This document shows positions 13,001 through 25,000 of a DNA stretch of 64,000 nucleotides, one piece after another; within the stretch, counting starts at the first letter, position 1; each line of letters begins with the position of its first letter. Position numbers and translations under genes: made by a program. Origin of the DNA: Drosophila pseudoobscura (Eukaryota; Arthropoda; Insecta; Diptera; Drosophilidae). The DNA is taken from the NCBI RefSeq assembly GCF_009870125.1, contig NC_046679.1:11036001-11100000 (forward strand), given 5' to 3'. The notes below the pieces were generated by a model, which saw only the letters and a list, made by a program, of their open reading frames with translations, was not told the origin of the DNA and did no database searches.

Positions 13001-13828
13001 CGCTGCTGGCCAACACCTAGCCGGGAGAACGGGTTTTGCCAGTCAAGGCGCCAGCTGACCCATATAATTCTGCACACTGCGCCCCACCCGATAACGACCC
13101 GGGCAGCTGGAAAAGCTGCCAGCGAGAAAATGCGTTTTCCACCGCTCTCCCCACTTGACTCCGGCCGTGACCCCAACCTCGTCGCATTCCTGTGGCAGTA
13201 GTCCGCTGGGCTGTCTGTGAACGCATCAATCTCGCGCACTGCATTTCCTGGCTGTCTCTGGCAATGGCAATCGCCTCGCCTTCCACCACCTCGTCTGGCC
13301 AGTCGCAGTCGCAGTCCGGGTCTGGGGCTGGCCCCTCGGGGTCACGCGGGGAGTGCTCTTTGGGGGCATGGGCCAGGCAGAAAATGCGTTTTTAAATGGC
13401 TTTTTATGCGTGGCGCGGGCTTTTGATGTTCGACACATGCCGAAAATTCACAGCTCTGGCGGTCCCCGGCTCTGCTCGGGCCAGTGATTAATGTTTGGCA
13501 GAAACGCGAATAAAAATGAGAATGGGAATGCGCTTTTAAGAACTTTGACAAGGTCCTGACTCGGCCAGGGTCTTCCCCCTTTTTTGTTACCAAAAACATT
13601 TGCTTGGCTTCCTTTTTGTGTTGGACTCGCTTGAGCCTTAGTTCGGGCCTCCCATATGGCCCTGATAAAGTTATTACCAAAAATTCATGTAGTTCTCACA
13701 CACTCTCTGGAGCAGGGACTCTCTCGGTGTCGCTCTGGTGCTTCTCTCCATTGCTAATTCTCTCATTTGCTGTCTCTTGTGCAACTGTCGATGCTTGATT
13801 TTCGCTTGTCTTTATGATCGGCTTGCTG

Positions 13829-13847
13829 GCTTTGATCTTGACGCCGC
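13829..13847. promoter_or_regulatory. TCF HMG site with Helper-like motif
   Basis: GCTTTGATC (13,829-13,837) is followed three bases later by ACGCCGC (13,841-13,847), a weak Helper-like match. It lies in the lbl intron, away from the 2-5 kb cluster. Confidence 0.25.
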
Positions 13848-14837
13848 TACCCCTGCTCCCTGCTGCCTGTTCTCTGCTCCTGGCCAAGTCAAGTCCCCCC
13901 CCTCTGGTGGAGTCGCGGGCAATGGGAAGAGAAGAAAAATGCAACTCGAGCTCAATTAGTGCTCATCAAAAGCGTGCAGGTAACACCTTCAGTGCGTTGC
14001 TTTTGCACACCTCTTCTCCAAGTATCTGTATCTTTGTATGCTTCTTTGTCTGTGTTCGTGGCAAAGTTGTATCTGTATCTTTATCTGTGTGTGCTTGTGC
14101 CAGTGTTGGCCTTTTAGCAAGGCGTCACTTGTTGTTCTTGTTCTTTTGCCTTGCCTTGCCTTGCCTTGACTCCAACCGGACCGAGAGGTATGCAATTTGC
14201 TCCGAGGGTCCCCCAGTGATGGACCACCCGTGCTTACACTCTCGTTGTGTGCAGCCCTCGGGGCTCCCTCTCCGGCTCCGTCTACGACTCCGTTCAGTGA
14301 AAGCAAATCAGGCAGTTATCCATTTTTGAAAGCCAACCGAAAACTGCCGCCACGCCACGCAAGTCTCATTTTTGCGTTTCTGTTTATGTTTTTGTAGTTT
14401 TCCCGAGAGCTCATATTAATGCTAATTCTTTATGGATAGTCGGCACGCAAACTCAACTCATATTTCTCTGCCACTTTTACTATGGCAAATTATAATTTTT
14501 AATAAATTATTTGAGGCGCAACCGTTAATTAGAGAATTTATGCGAGCGCCGGGCTTGTCAACTTGTTTCGGTTGTCCCAGAACCCCCGCTTCGAGGCATT
14601 TTCACAATATTTCATGCATATTTTATGCGCCCTGCCACCCTGCCGCCCTGCCCCACACGAAACCCCCATAGATGCCGCAGATGCCGCGAGAACAGTTTGT
14701 GCCCCAAGTCATTTTCTCGATTTTATTGAGGCAAACGAGTCTCGCTATATAGTATTTAATCGGTACACTCGTAGGCTCATATCTATATGAATATTCTTGA
14801 GCATTCGCGCTTTTTTAATGTCATTAGCGAATGAAAC

Positions 14838-14866
14838 GCTGTGCTGTGCTGTGCTGTGCTGTGCTG
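14838..14866. repeat. (GCTGT)n pentamer array
   Basis: Between five and six perfect GCTGT units. A shorter array of the same unit occurs near 59,836. Confidence 0.9.
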
Positions 14867-15798
14867 TTCAGCTATTAATCATTTGAAATGAACTTTTATT
14901 TTACACTTTGGCGGGATTTCTTTTTGTGTGCTTGATTTATGTTTCAGTCAGACTTCGCTGAGAGTGTTGATCTATTGAATGATTTTCCTGGGAAGCATTT
15001 AAAATGAATGAAAAACAGAAAAACTTGTAAATATATTACTCAAGAATTGTGATGAGTTTTCTAGTACGGATTACACAAAACGACACATTAATACGCTCTT
15101 GAAGGGGGTATTCACGATAATTTTGATATAAACTGATCCTTCAGGGAATCTTCAGGGAACACAAAGCTTTGATTGCTTGTTGTATCAATCATAAGCCACA
15201 AACCTCACCAAAGCAAACCGATAATTACTCGTATAATAGGTAGCTATCTCTGCCCTTTATAATCAACACAATCTATACACAATTCAGTGTAGAACATTTT
15301 CAATTATCCCAACAACAGTGTGCTGAGGCTTTCGTGATTCCCGATAGTACACACCAATTCCATTTGTCTTATCAGCGGATCAGATTTTTAATACCCGACG
15401 AGATCCCTGGGCAAATATTTAAGCAACAATCACTGGCCAAGTGGTCACTAATGTGACAGATAGAATCTACTCGTATCTGGTGCACCAGATACTATATAGA
15501 GGCGTGGCCGAATCATGGCACGCTATTTTAAATGCCGTGTTAGGCGGAAGGCAAAAGGCCATCACCACCAACCAAAGAAATTCGATGTATATTAGACATA
15601 GGATTTTTATGGACCGGTTATGGATCGCTTGATTTGGCGTGACTGCAAATTGCCTTCTAACAACAGATTTCTGTTCCATTTGGGTTCCATTTGCATGGTA
15701 GTTAGCACACGACCAGCTTTATATTTCCCATTCCAATTTCCAATTATAATTATAATTTATGCCTAATCTCTCATTTATTTACAATTTTGACTTTGTAA

Positions 15799-15814
15799 CC
15801 CCCCCCCCCCCCCC
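15799..15814. repeat. C16 homopolymer
   Basis: A run of sixteen C; the true length may differ because homopolymers are error-prone in sequencing. Confidence 0.9.
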
Positions 15815-15893
15815 ATCCCATTCCAAGTTAAGTATACGTCTAGTTGAACTAATTAGTTTCGACTCTATGGCGTTTTCTTTGGCACCCGGATCG

Positions 15894-15927
15894 GCCAGAC
15901 CAGGCCAGACCAGGCCAGACCAGACCA
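15894..15927. repeat. CCAGACCAGG-type array
   Basis: Three imperfect ten-base units. A related GGTCTG array in the other sense lies at about 38,290-38,326. Confidence 0.85.
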
Positions 15928-17075
15928 CGCCCCAGCCCGCGACCCCGGACCCGCATGTTGTAAAATGTTTACACTGCTATCTGTCAAATCAACTGTCAAC
16001 CCAAAGAGCCAGCCATCATCATTGTATCCGCTGTATAAGTAGTTGTTGCTGTATCTCTCGCTTTGTCTATGGACGTGTACGAGTATGTGTGTGCCTGTGT
16101 GTCTGTGTGGTGCGTTTTGTGGTTCATGCTCCGATGGGCCCCAGTCTTTGGCTGCCATTGCCGCTGCCTTTTGTCAAGTGGGAAAAGTTTCAGTAATTAA
16201 ATTGTAATTAGGGATGCATCCGCCGCCTTTCCTGCTACTTTGTGCCGTTTGTGCGTTCAATAATGCGACTGTCTCTGCCAATTGTCTTGGCGTTTCATCA
16301 GCCAGCAGCAGCAGAAGCGGCAGCCCGTGCTGATCACCATCCTTAGGTCTATGGCCATGCCTATGCCTCCCTTTCTGCCCATTACAATTATATTGGTACC
16401 CTTCGAAGGGGACTGCTGCTCCATGCATCTGTAACATATGTGCATTGGTTTCATCACAAAAAGATACTCGAATAATCCATGGAATATTGCAAGAAACATG
16501 TAATGGTAACAGCGCTCTCTTTTCCTCAATCCAGAAGCAGACTTTTCAGTCTGTTATGCCTCATTTTTCGTATAGAGTATACCTCATTCGGATCTGCAGA
16601 TACGTGCTGTTTCTTTTGCCCCACAGTCGGCACTATGTAATTGACTAGACCTAACGACAGGTCCATTGTTCAAATGGATACAACTTTTCAGTCATTTTCA
16701 TTGTAATTATTTTGCCTGGCAAAGCCTTTGCCGTATCTTGTGGCAATCGTCTTGAGGCCTGAGCAGAGCAGAGAGTGTGTTGGGGACTGTGAAGCACTAA
16801 AGAATGGGGTTGGGCTGTCGTTGCTCCTAATTACCAGACGGAAGTGCCTCAGATCATTCCCTCAACGGTCCAGGCCGGGCCGGTTACGGCTTTTGATCAA
16901 TATCGCAATTTGCAATTGCAAAAGAATGGGCGACACAGAGGATCTCCTCGAGACCGGATGCCTGCGATGTCTTGGGAAAATATATTTTCGCAAACTGTGG
17001 CGCTTAAGTGCTGCATCTCTGTGCGATAATCATAATCATCTCTGGCTGGGAGTGTGCACTCAATGCCAGTAGCAG

Positions 17076-17110
17076 TTGATCAACCGATCAACCGATCAGC
17101 CGATCAGCTG
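17076..17110. repeat. (CCGATCAA)n array
   Basis: Four near-perfect eight-base units, changing to CCGATCAG in the last two, end in an ATCAGCTGAT palindrome. Confidence 0.85.
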
Positions 17111-17263
17111 ATTAGACGGCTGCCTCTGCTCTGTGGCAATGGCAATCCAGAGCGGGGCACGAACCAATTGCCTGTTGTACGTGCGGCGCGTAAATTCAAT
17201 TTCAGTAGCGACCCACGAAGCTCGCTTCGAGATGGGGCTACCCGCTGATGGATGGTCTGAGTA

Positions 17264-17284
17264 GATGGATGGATGGATGGATGG
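17264..17284. repeat. (GATG)n microsatellite
   Basis: Five perfect tetramer units about 400 bp downstream of the lbl exon 1 donor. Confidence 0.85.
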
Positions 17285-17692
17285 GTCCGCGGCTTAACGA
17301 GAAATCAACGCCGCTAAGCAAATTATGCCGAACGATACGCATGCGCCAGAGCCATCATGGGTCTGGCACTGGCTCTGGCACTGGCTCTGGGAAAAGCAAT
17401 CGCAATCAAAGAGGATGCCGAGATAGCCAGCCAGCCAGCCAGGCAGTGCGGTAATGCCTGAAATTGATTTAGCCACCTCGGCCGGCCTGACCTTACTACT
17501 GTTTTTACGCCTTAAGCAGAATCTCATCAAGACGTAATGACAACAATTGATCAATCGCTGGCCAGGCTAATGGTTATGATGGAATAGGCATTGGGGTCTG
17601 TCCGTACCGCACGGGAGGGGCTCTTGTTTATATTAAAATGTAATGTAATTTGTCTGCGGTTGCATCAGCCGGGCAGGCAGGCATTCACTCAC

Positions 17693-18455
17693 CTTGCTCC
17701 TCGTCAAAGTTTTTGGTGGACAGCTGGAACAACGCGTCCAGCGGTGTGTCTGCCCCAGGTTCAGGCTTCTTCTGCCCCATGTCGGGGGGCCCCTCTGGCG
17801 GCGACGGCTTCTCCTTGGGGCTGCAGCAGTCGGTACTGCCATTGCTGCTGCTGGATCGATGGGAGCGCTCCGAGCTGCCGTCCTCGGACGGTATTATGGC
17901 GGGGTTCATGCTCATCTGGCGGAGGAGCTGGGCCTGGGCCTGGAAGTGCTCCTGCAGCTGGCGCTGGTAGTCCCAGGCGAGGCGCTGCTCGTAGCTGTGG
18001 AGCAGGGCGGGCGATAGGAACGGATGGAGTCCGCCCGGAGCGGGGCAATGGATCAGCTGACCAGCAGCCGGCGCCTGGAGACGCTCATGGATGAGGACCA
18101 CTGGAGCGGCCGCATGGGCAGGCGCGGGAACAGGAGCGGGACAAGACGTAGAAGCCGGTACTGGATTGGGCGTGGCTGGCTTCCGATCCTTATCATCATC
18201 TGCCCGTCCCAGGATGTCCGCAATGGAGAAGCTCTTGATGCGGATCCCCCCTTCGCCGGGCTGACTGGCCTTGAGGCGACCGTTCTGGAGGGGTGTGGGA
18301 CTGCGCAGGAGTCGCAGGCGCTTCATGTTGAGGGCCCGGATCGTAGAGGCTGGCGGAGGTGGGCTTGGCGATCCCACGGAGATCTCGGACATGGCCGGAC
18401 TATTGCAGCAGCGCGGGGAGGTCATTCCGTCGGGGCTCGGAGTGCGTTGGGGCAT
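17693..18455 (-). CDS. lbl: ladybird late, first coding exon (partial gene)
   Basis: This is the N-terminal exon of a ladybird/Lbx-family homeodomain transcription factor, a nuclear regulator of muscle, heart and epidermal cell identity. It has 254 codons plus one base and ends at a good donor (CAAG, then GTGAGT), phase 1. Visible parts are SEISVGSPSP near residue 23, an eh1-type Groucho-binding motif FSIADILG at 76-83, a conserved block at 144-192 (ALLHSYEQRLAWDYQRQLQEH and QAQLLRQM), CCSP near 210, and TPLDALFQLSTKNFDEEQ at the end. The same blocks in the same order occur in the lbe exon to the right. The start is fixed because an in-frame TGA lies two codons upstream of the ATG. The homeodomain exon is not in the window. 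It is called lbl rather than lbe because it is the shorter paralogue and lies downstream of lbe, as in D. melanogaster. Confidence 0.9.
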
Positions 18456-19075
18456 CGTTCAGGTTCTGTTTGGATCCGCTTTGGGCGGGGGCGTTTAGCA
18501 CATTTTCCGATCTTCTGTTCACTGTTTGGAGGCGGCCGAAAACGCGTCGGCAAAAACGCGCAGAGTTGTGGCGGCGAGCGGCAGCAACACACGAAACACG
18601 GCACAACGTGCAACACAAACACCAACAACGAAAATGGCTCGTGGCCGGCCGGGCTGGGCTCTCTGTGGCTGTCGTTAGCTGCTCTCTTCTGGCCGCACAC
18701 TCGCTCCCTCCCTCTCGCTGTCGCGCTGTCTGTCTCTCGCTCTCCCGACCGGTTTTCGGGGGCCCAAACTTGTTTGTCCTGCTCGCTCGATGACGTCACG
18801 GCCGCAGCTGCGCCTTTCTGGCCCAGAGGGAGGCGTGCCAGAGAGCCAGAGAGTCGACCGAAGAGAACGCACGCGGACCAATCAAAGCCCACGTACCCCG
18901 CCCTCGACGCGACGCTGTCAACGTGCGAACGTCATCAATTTGTACAATTTGACATGCGCTCGCGCTCGGCCCGCTCACTCTCTCTCGCGCTCTTTCTTCG
19001 CTCTGTGGCTCTGTCTCTTTCTTACTCGGTTTCCAAGCGGCTGGCTGCGTTAATTATCGTAATTGCCGACGTTGA
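18456..19075 (-). promoter_or_regulatory. lbl: lbl 5' UTR and promoter region, GAGA-rich
   Basis: Directly upstream of the lbl ATG the DNA is GC-rich, with dense CT tracts on the plus strand (GAGAG on the gene strand) at about 18,700-18,750 and 18,975-19,030. This is typical of TATA-less, GAGA-factor-bound developmental promoters. A palindromic CRE/ATF site TGACGTCA lies at 18,791-18,798. I see no TATA box and cannot place the start site. A long plus-strand frame (18,024-19,262) runs antisense through exon 1 and this region and is judged a shadow. Confidence 0.55.
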
Positions 19076-22000
19076 CGCTGACGACGCTGGCCCTCTTTTG
19101 GGCCCAATTCAGCCGCCTAGCTGTTGGCCCACTCAATTGTCATCAATAATGATGTCTAGTTCAGAGTCAGAGTCGGAGTCTGGTACCGTTGGTTGGCTCT
19201 CCTCATCCTCAACCATTTGTGCCGCTGATGAATTCGCTGCAAAAAAAAAGAAACGTCTTTAAATTCAAGTTTCCCACCGTCCCTGCCCCTCCATCCTGGT
19301 GGCACACATTTTCGTTACCCCACCCAAACCCAATCCCTCCACACCCAGCGTGCAACAGCAAATTGATTGCAACTCTACTCCGCTTGCAACATCATGTCCG
19401 TTCCCCACTTCATTTGTTTGTCAGTGTCAGTTTTTTATTCAATTTCGCTCTGCCGTTTGTCCTCGTTTTCTTTTCTTTTTCTCGCTTTTCCTGCATTTTG
19501 CATGCAAGTGTCTATTTAACTGCAATGCGCCCTTTGTCGATGGACGGGCAGGGGGCTGGGGCCAGGCTAAGTGAAATGATGTAACTGCTCAACCGTAATC
19601 GATAGTCGGCTGCCCTACCTTACCCTCTCCAAAAACGGGGTATAATTGTTTTGCTTTAAACATTTCGAGGCTTTAGATACCGAAATTCTATATAATACGG
19701 CATGTATCTGGATATCTATTGAAAAAAAAAACTAAATAAAAAAATTAAAATTAGGCAGAGGCTTAACCATTTTACGAATTAAGCTTAAACTCATTTAAGA
19801 ATGATTATATCATTAATAGAATTTAATTACAAAAGTTTTCTTTCTTTTTACAATAATAAATTATGGTTTCAGTATTGTATGTTTTTCGGGTTTCAAAGAC
19901 TGACTATAACTTATAAGAAAATGTCTTTGGTTTCGAACCACATCAAAAGCCACATCTGTTTTGGTAAGGGAAACCCCTTTCACAAAGTATCTAGAACTGA
20001 TAAAAGGACTCCTCACAGCCATATTCCCGATTGTTTCCTTCGTTCCCTATACATTTTCACTTTCAATGTCGTTTGGAATTTGCATAGCAGTTTCCGTTCG
20101 TTTCTGGCCTTTTCGCTTGCCACCGATTCTGTTGCAATATGGCCGCGATACTGTGCTTGATTAATGCCTCTGCACTTGACACTTGATGGACTCTTGACTG
20201 ACTCGAATGTGGCTCGGGTTTTGCCCGCTCTAAATTGAATGCCTCCTTTGGCAGTCGTGTTCACATTCATATTCAAAATCAATTATAAAATGACTCTTAA
20301 TTGGGCGCCTCAATAGACGCGACACGCCCTGTCAATCATAATTAGCTTGTGCCCCTGGCCCTAGCCATCCACTCGATACCCAATCCCATAGTCACTCCCC
20401 TACCCGTTCTTCCTGTCCGTATTCACATTCACACCGACACTCATATTCGTATTCATAACCACTCGAAGCATTCGACACGCCTCTAATTCTGCAAACTCAT
20501 AAGCCAAATATATCAGTCCTCCTCTCCCCCTGTGCGGTTATATCCTTTCATTAGTCCGCCCAAGATGGCGATCGGCCGTAGTCTCTCTGTTCATTAAAAC
20601 CTCATAAATAGCTAAAGTGTTTATTGTTGCAAACATTCGAATATGTGAATACAATTCACTGAGAGCCACACATCTGCATCTGGCAGTCAGGCCCAATTCC
20701 CCCGGGGTCGAGAGAGAGAGAGAGAGAGGGCTCTTCAGTGCCCAGGCCCTCGTATTTGAGTACATTGTCATTGTGGCGTGATCGGAGGAGGGGGGGAAGG
20801 GGAGGGAGGAAGCCAGAGCTGGAAGTCAGTTGGTAATAAAGTCATTGCTGTTGTTGTCAAATTTGTCACGCCCCTTCGCCGGGTACGAGGTGGCTGCTGG
20901 CGATGCATTAATGTCGCCCTTTGTTTTGCTGATGCTCCGAAACCCCGAACCCAAACTCAAACCCGAAACCGATGTTCATGTTCCTGTTCCCGTTGCCGTT
21001 GAGGATGAGGATGGTGATGATGATGAAGTTGTGCCAGGCAGTTGTCAACTATCAACACCGAATGAATCCTGGGATCAGGGTCTGTGGCCGCCCTGCCATC
21101 CGAATGCGAACCGAAATGCACGCCAATTAAAGTCAGCTTGCAGCGATCCTGCTGCCACAACTTCAACTTCAACTTCAACTGCAACTGCAACCTCAACGTC
21201 AACCTCAGCACGAACCTCAGCTGCACCCAAAAACGAATCTGTGACGAATCCGCTTATGACTGCGGGCTGATGCTGATGCTGATGGTGTTGCTGTTGCTGA
21301 GTCGATCCCCGCCTGGATCCCACACCTCATCATCATCCAGGCATCAGGCATCTTCGACACTTGGGACAGCTGTCAACATTTGGCCAACTCATTATGCAGA
21401 TTTCGACCACAAAGACGACTCGAAAATGTCGCAGACAATTTGCTAAACGAACACTTTGTGTCACACGGATCCGATCGCATCGAATCGGATCCATCTATTA
21501 AGACCAGCCCGGAGATCGCTCAACTTAAGGGTTCCCTGGCCGGAGAAGCCGCAAAACCGAAAATGACACCAACACCGACCAACAGACAACTTTGGGCTAC
21601 CGCATACAAAATTATGGTCTCAAACGAAATACCCCAGCGTTTATCCACAAGATACACAAAAGTGCCGCGCCTTGGGGCAAGATATCGTACAGCCTGGACC
21701 CGCGGTCGGAGACGGAGTCGGAGTCGGACTCGCAGTCCAAGTCGAAGTCGAAGCCGAAGCCGAAGCAGTGGCAATTTGTATATCTTTGTGATAAATCAAA
21801 ACATTATCAATAATAAAATCGGTAGCCGTTTGCCACTTGGAAGCGTTTGGGGCGAATTTTGTCGGCTTTTTGTTGTGGTCAGAGTCGGAGACGGAGACGG
21901 TGCCGGTGCCGGAGAAAACCGAAAATCCCAAAAGCATTTTTGAGTGCTAGTGCTCGTGTGTAATTTGTATGCTAATTCAGCATCGAGTTGAATGTCTGAT

Positions 22001-25000
22001 GAAGCTTAATGTCAGCCAAACGAAGATCGAGAAACACAGAGTCGGAAAGGGTCGGCCGTGGGGGAGGGGGGGAGACTAGTGCGGGGAGTCCAACTAAAGT
22101 GACACCCATTAACACTTTTCAGTTTGTAGGAGCTGTGAATCTTTCGATTTTCACAATTTCTGACGAGACCCAGCGTTCCCTTATCGATGATATAGCGGTA
22201 CAGCGACTGGAACTGGCGTCAACGCATTGCCATCAAACGAATTAAGTGGCCAATGGCCACAGCCACAGCCAGAGCCAGAGCCAGTGCCCCAACAACAATA
22301 CCATCGAACTTTGTCCGCGATCGAGTCCGGCGAAATCCAACGATGTTGATGGACACTGAACCTCACGCTGGAGGCGCCTACGTGTGTGTTCTGTACGAGA
22401 TGGGGCTAAGTGGCTGATTGGTCTTGGATGGGATGCGATTGAATATGGCGGTTCTTTGTGTGTGATCTTATCGTGATAAAAATTAACCGCTACCAGATTG
22501 GGGATTACCATATCGGTTCCAAAAGCTGATACACGTTTAAATTTATGCATCGAAAGGAGAACCAGCGGAATGGGAATGGAAAAACTTGTGGGAGGACTTT
22601 GGATTTTGTTTAAGGGTATTTTTGGGGCGGATTACCAAAACCAAAAGGCATTCAGCTATGAAAATTGGTGTTATTCAATAATTATGGATATCTTACCATC
22701 TATCTATCTACTTTTCTATTTATCTATCATCTATCTTACAAAAGTTCTTGTGTTCTCTCTTTAAAACATTACCATCATCATGACTAAAAGAGGCCTCCAT
22801 TGAGACGTTTTAAGGATAAATTTTTCATAAAACTTGGGCAGGGCTTTTCTTCAAAGAAGATATGAATTGATCAGGTTTCGTTAAGAGTTCTGAATATTAG
22901 AGTTTTTAGAAATAGTGCAATAATAGCTATAAAAAGCAAACATGTAGTTGGATGATATTAATGGCATCTTCAAAATTATCAATATCGAATATCTCTTAAT
23001 AGTTTGGTTAAAGATAACCACATATCAATAGTGTAAGAGAGAATTATTGGAATAAATACTTAACTAATTTTATTATAATTGTATCACCCCAAGTTTTGTT
23101 TTCATGTTATTTGTATCAACATCAAAGATACTTTTTATCTTTTGGATCCAACTTCTTGAAAGAAAATGTTAATGTTGCTTCTCATAATTTACAACTTCAT
23201 TAACGTTTCATGGGAGATCAGCGGAAGGAATCATAAAATTTCATTCATGAATCAGAAAGTGAATGTCCATAGTATTGTGTTTATTTTGTTGTTTTTGGGT
23301 TCTTTGATCGAAATATGCCGCATCACGATCAACATCTCTGGATGAATGAAACAGAAATCAGTGGACATAAAGCAATAACAAATTGCTCTCAGTGCGCCTC
23401 GCTCGTCCATGGGTACTCTTTTCTGCTGTATCATTTCCATTTGGTGTTATCCTGTGGCCCAAAACGTGGCAGAGTGGCGGAGTCCCCGGGCGGCAGTCGG
23501 GGTCCCCGTCCCGAGGTGTCGGCTGTAAGCTAATTGGAAGCGTGTTCAAAGGTGCCGCCAACAAATTAAGTATGAGTTACCAATTTAGCTTTTATATCTC
23601 TATCGCACACACACACAGAAACATGGTCATGCAGAGCCGCAGCAAAGTAGCATAGATACACACGCACACGAATGCATTGGCCAGGAACCGAGATGCGGAT
23701 GTTGCAAGTAGTAGTTGTGCCTCTTGGGGGGCGACACGATCCGCAAGAGAGAAGAGCTTCTCTGGGTTTCGCTCGCGCTCTCCCTCTCTCTCTCTCTGGC
23801 CCTCTCTCTTAACTGGTTTGTTCCCTCTCACAACTAAGTTGTAAAATTGCAGTCCTTTGATTGCATTTGTGTGCCAAGCTGAATTGTTTGCATTTATCAT
23901 AATCAGCAGTGCGATGGAACGGGAAGGGACGGATCGGGACGCGATGGGAAAGGGGCAGCGGAGTCGTTTGTAACCGCCGCGAGGGCAACTTTTCATCTTT
24001 TGGCAACGCGGCGCCAGTTAAAGTCGAACTGGAAGTCCAACATTGACTCCATCTCCGTCTAGGGGTCCGACTGCATCTCCGACTGGGACTGGGACTTGAT
24101 GTAGGTCGAGTGCTGAGCTCTGTGTGTGAGAGCAGCCAGCACTTGATCGTGTGATCTGTCCTCCTCTGACGAGGGAAATGTTGAGTAATTGCTGACAATA
24201 TGGCTGAGCAAGGAAGACAGAACATTTAGTTGGGGAACTGGAACGGGAACGGGAAAGGACACCCCAGACAAGGCTGAGGGCGCTCCAGATATCGAAAACT
24301 TTTGTGAAATGGCTGGACTGCTGTTTTGATAGTTTTATTTGATGGATTGCAACTTGCACTTTTCAAAATTTAACAACTATTCTCCAACTACATTTTCGGC
24401 TTGTATGCCACAGAAATGATTCATATCTATAGATAATTTTATTGGGATATAAAAACTTTGGCACGCACCAAGAAAATGGAAACCAACTGTTGTTTTGGAG
24501 GCACTCCAATTACGAGTGGTTTCAAAAAAAAGACTTCCATAAACCAAAAAACTACCCAACAGACTCGCACTTTTCCCGGACTTCCTTTTCGGTGAGCAAA
24601 TTCCAACAACAAACACAAAGTCTTTGGCGATGCACCGAAGTCGCTCCCAAGAAATCAACAACAAATTACGTACAGTCTTTTGTCTAGACTTGTTTAGTAT
24701 TCAAAGTTCAGTTGAATTTCTATGATTTCTATTTCTAAGATGGTACTTTTGGCTAGAAGTATCTACCATCTAAATACTCAATTAATTCTATTAGCAGGCT
24801 GATTCTCAAACTTACAAAAGAACATTATTACCACAAGAAACCACATTATGACGAGAGCATCTGGCCTCATTAAAGCCGGGTAGAGGTAGAGGTAGCGGTA
24901 GAGGTAGCGGTGGAGGTAAAGGCTCATGAGGCACTTCCACTCATCGTGCGGTAGGTTCATTAGTCATTTTTAGTTGATTCGATTAATGGGTTTCGACATT

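Larger units (their letters stand above)
1..17692 (-). other. lbl: Long intron of lbl (part); no coding exon found
   Basis: This whole stretch follows the splice donor of lbl exon 1 on the minus strand, so it is read as intron. I looked by eye on the minus strand for the homeodomain exon (the WFQNRR signature and the [10 protein letters not shown] region) and found none, so that exon should lie left of base 1 and the intron is at least 17.7 kb. The stretch holds simple repeats, AT-rich islands (about 3840-4420, 6960-7130, 7980-8400, 14,990-15,330), a cluster of TCF-type sites (2.1-5.2 kb), a cluster of Tinman-type sites (9.6-9.74 kb) and one copy of a duplicated element (2154-2230). Open frames here carry no recognisable domain and look fortuitous. 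Confidence 0.7.

Noticed and set aside
18024..19262. 412-codon plus-strand frame
   Set aside because: It runs antisense through lbl exon 1 and its GC-rich promoter; codon bias of the real exon explains its first part and the rest is low-complexity promoter DNA.
20657..20740. CACTGAGAG and CTTCAGTGC facing each other
   Set aside because: Only about 80 bp apart around a GA microsatellite; unlike the three AT-rich islands, so probably coincidence.
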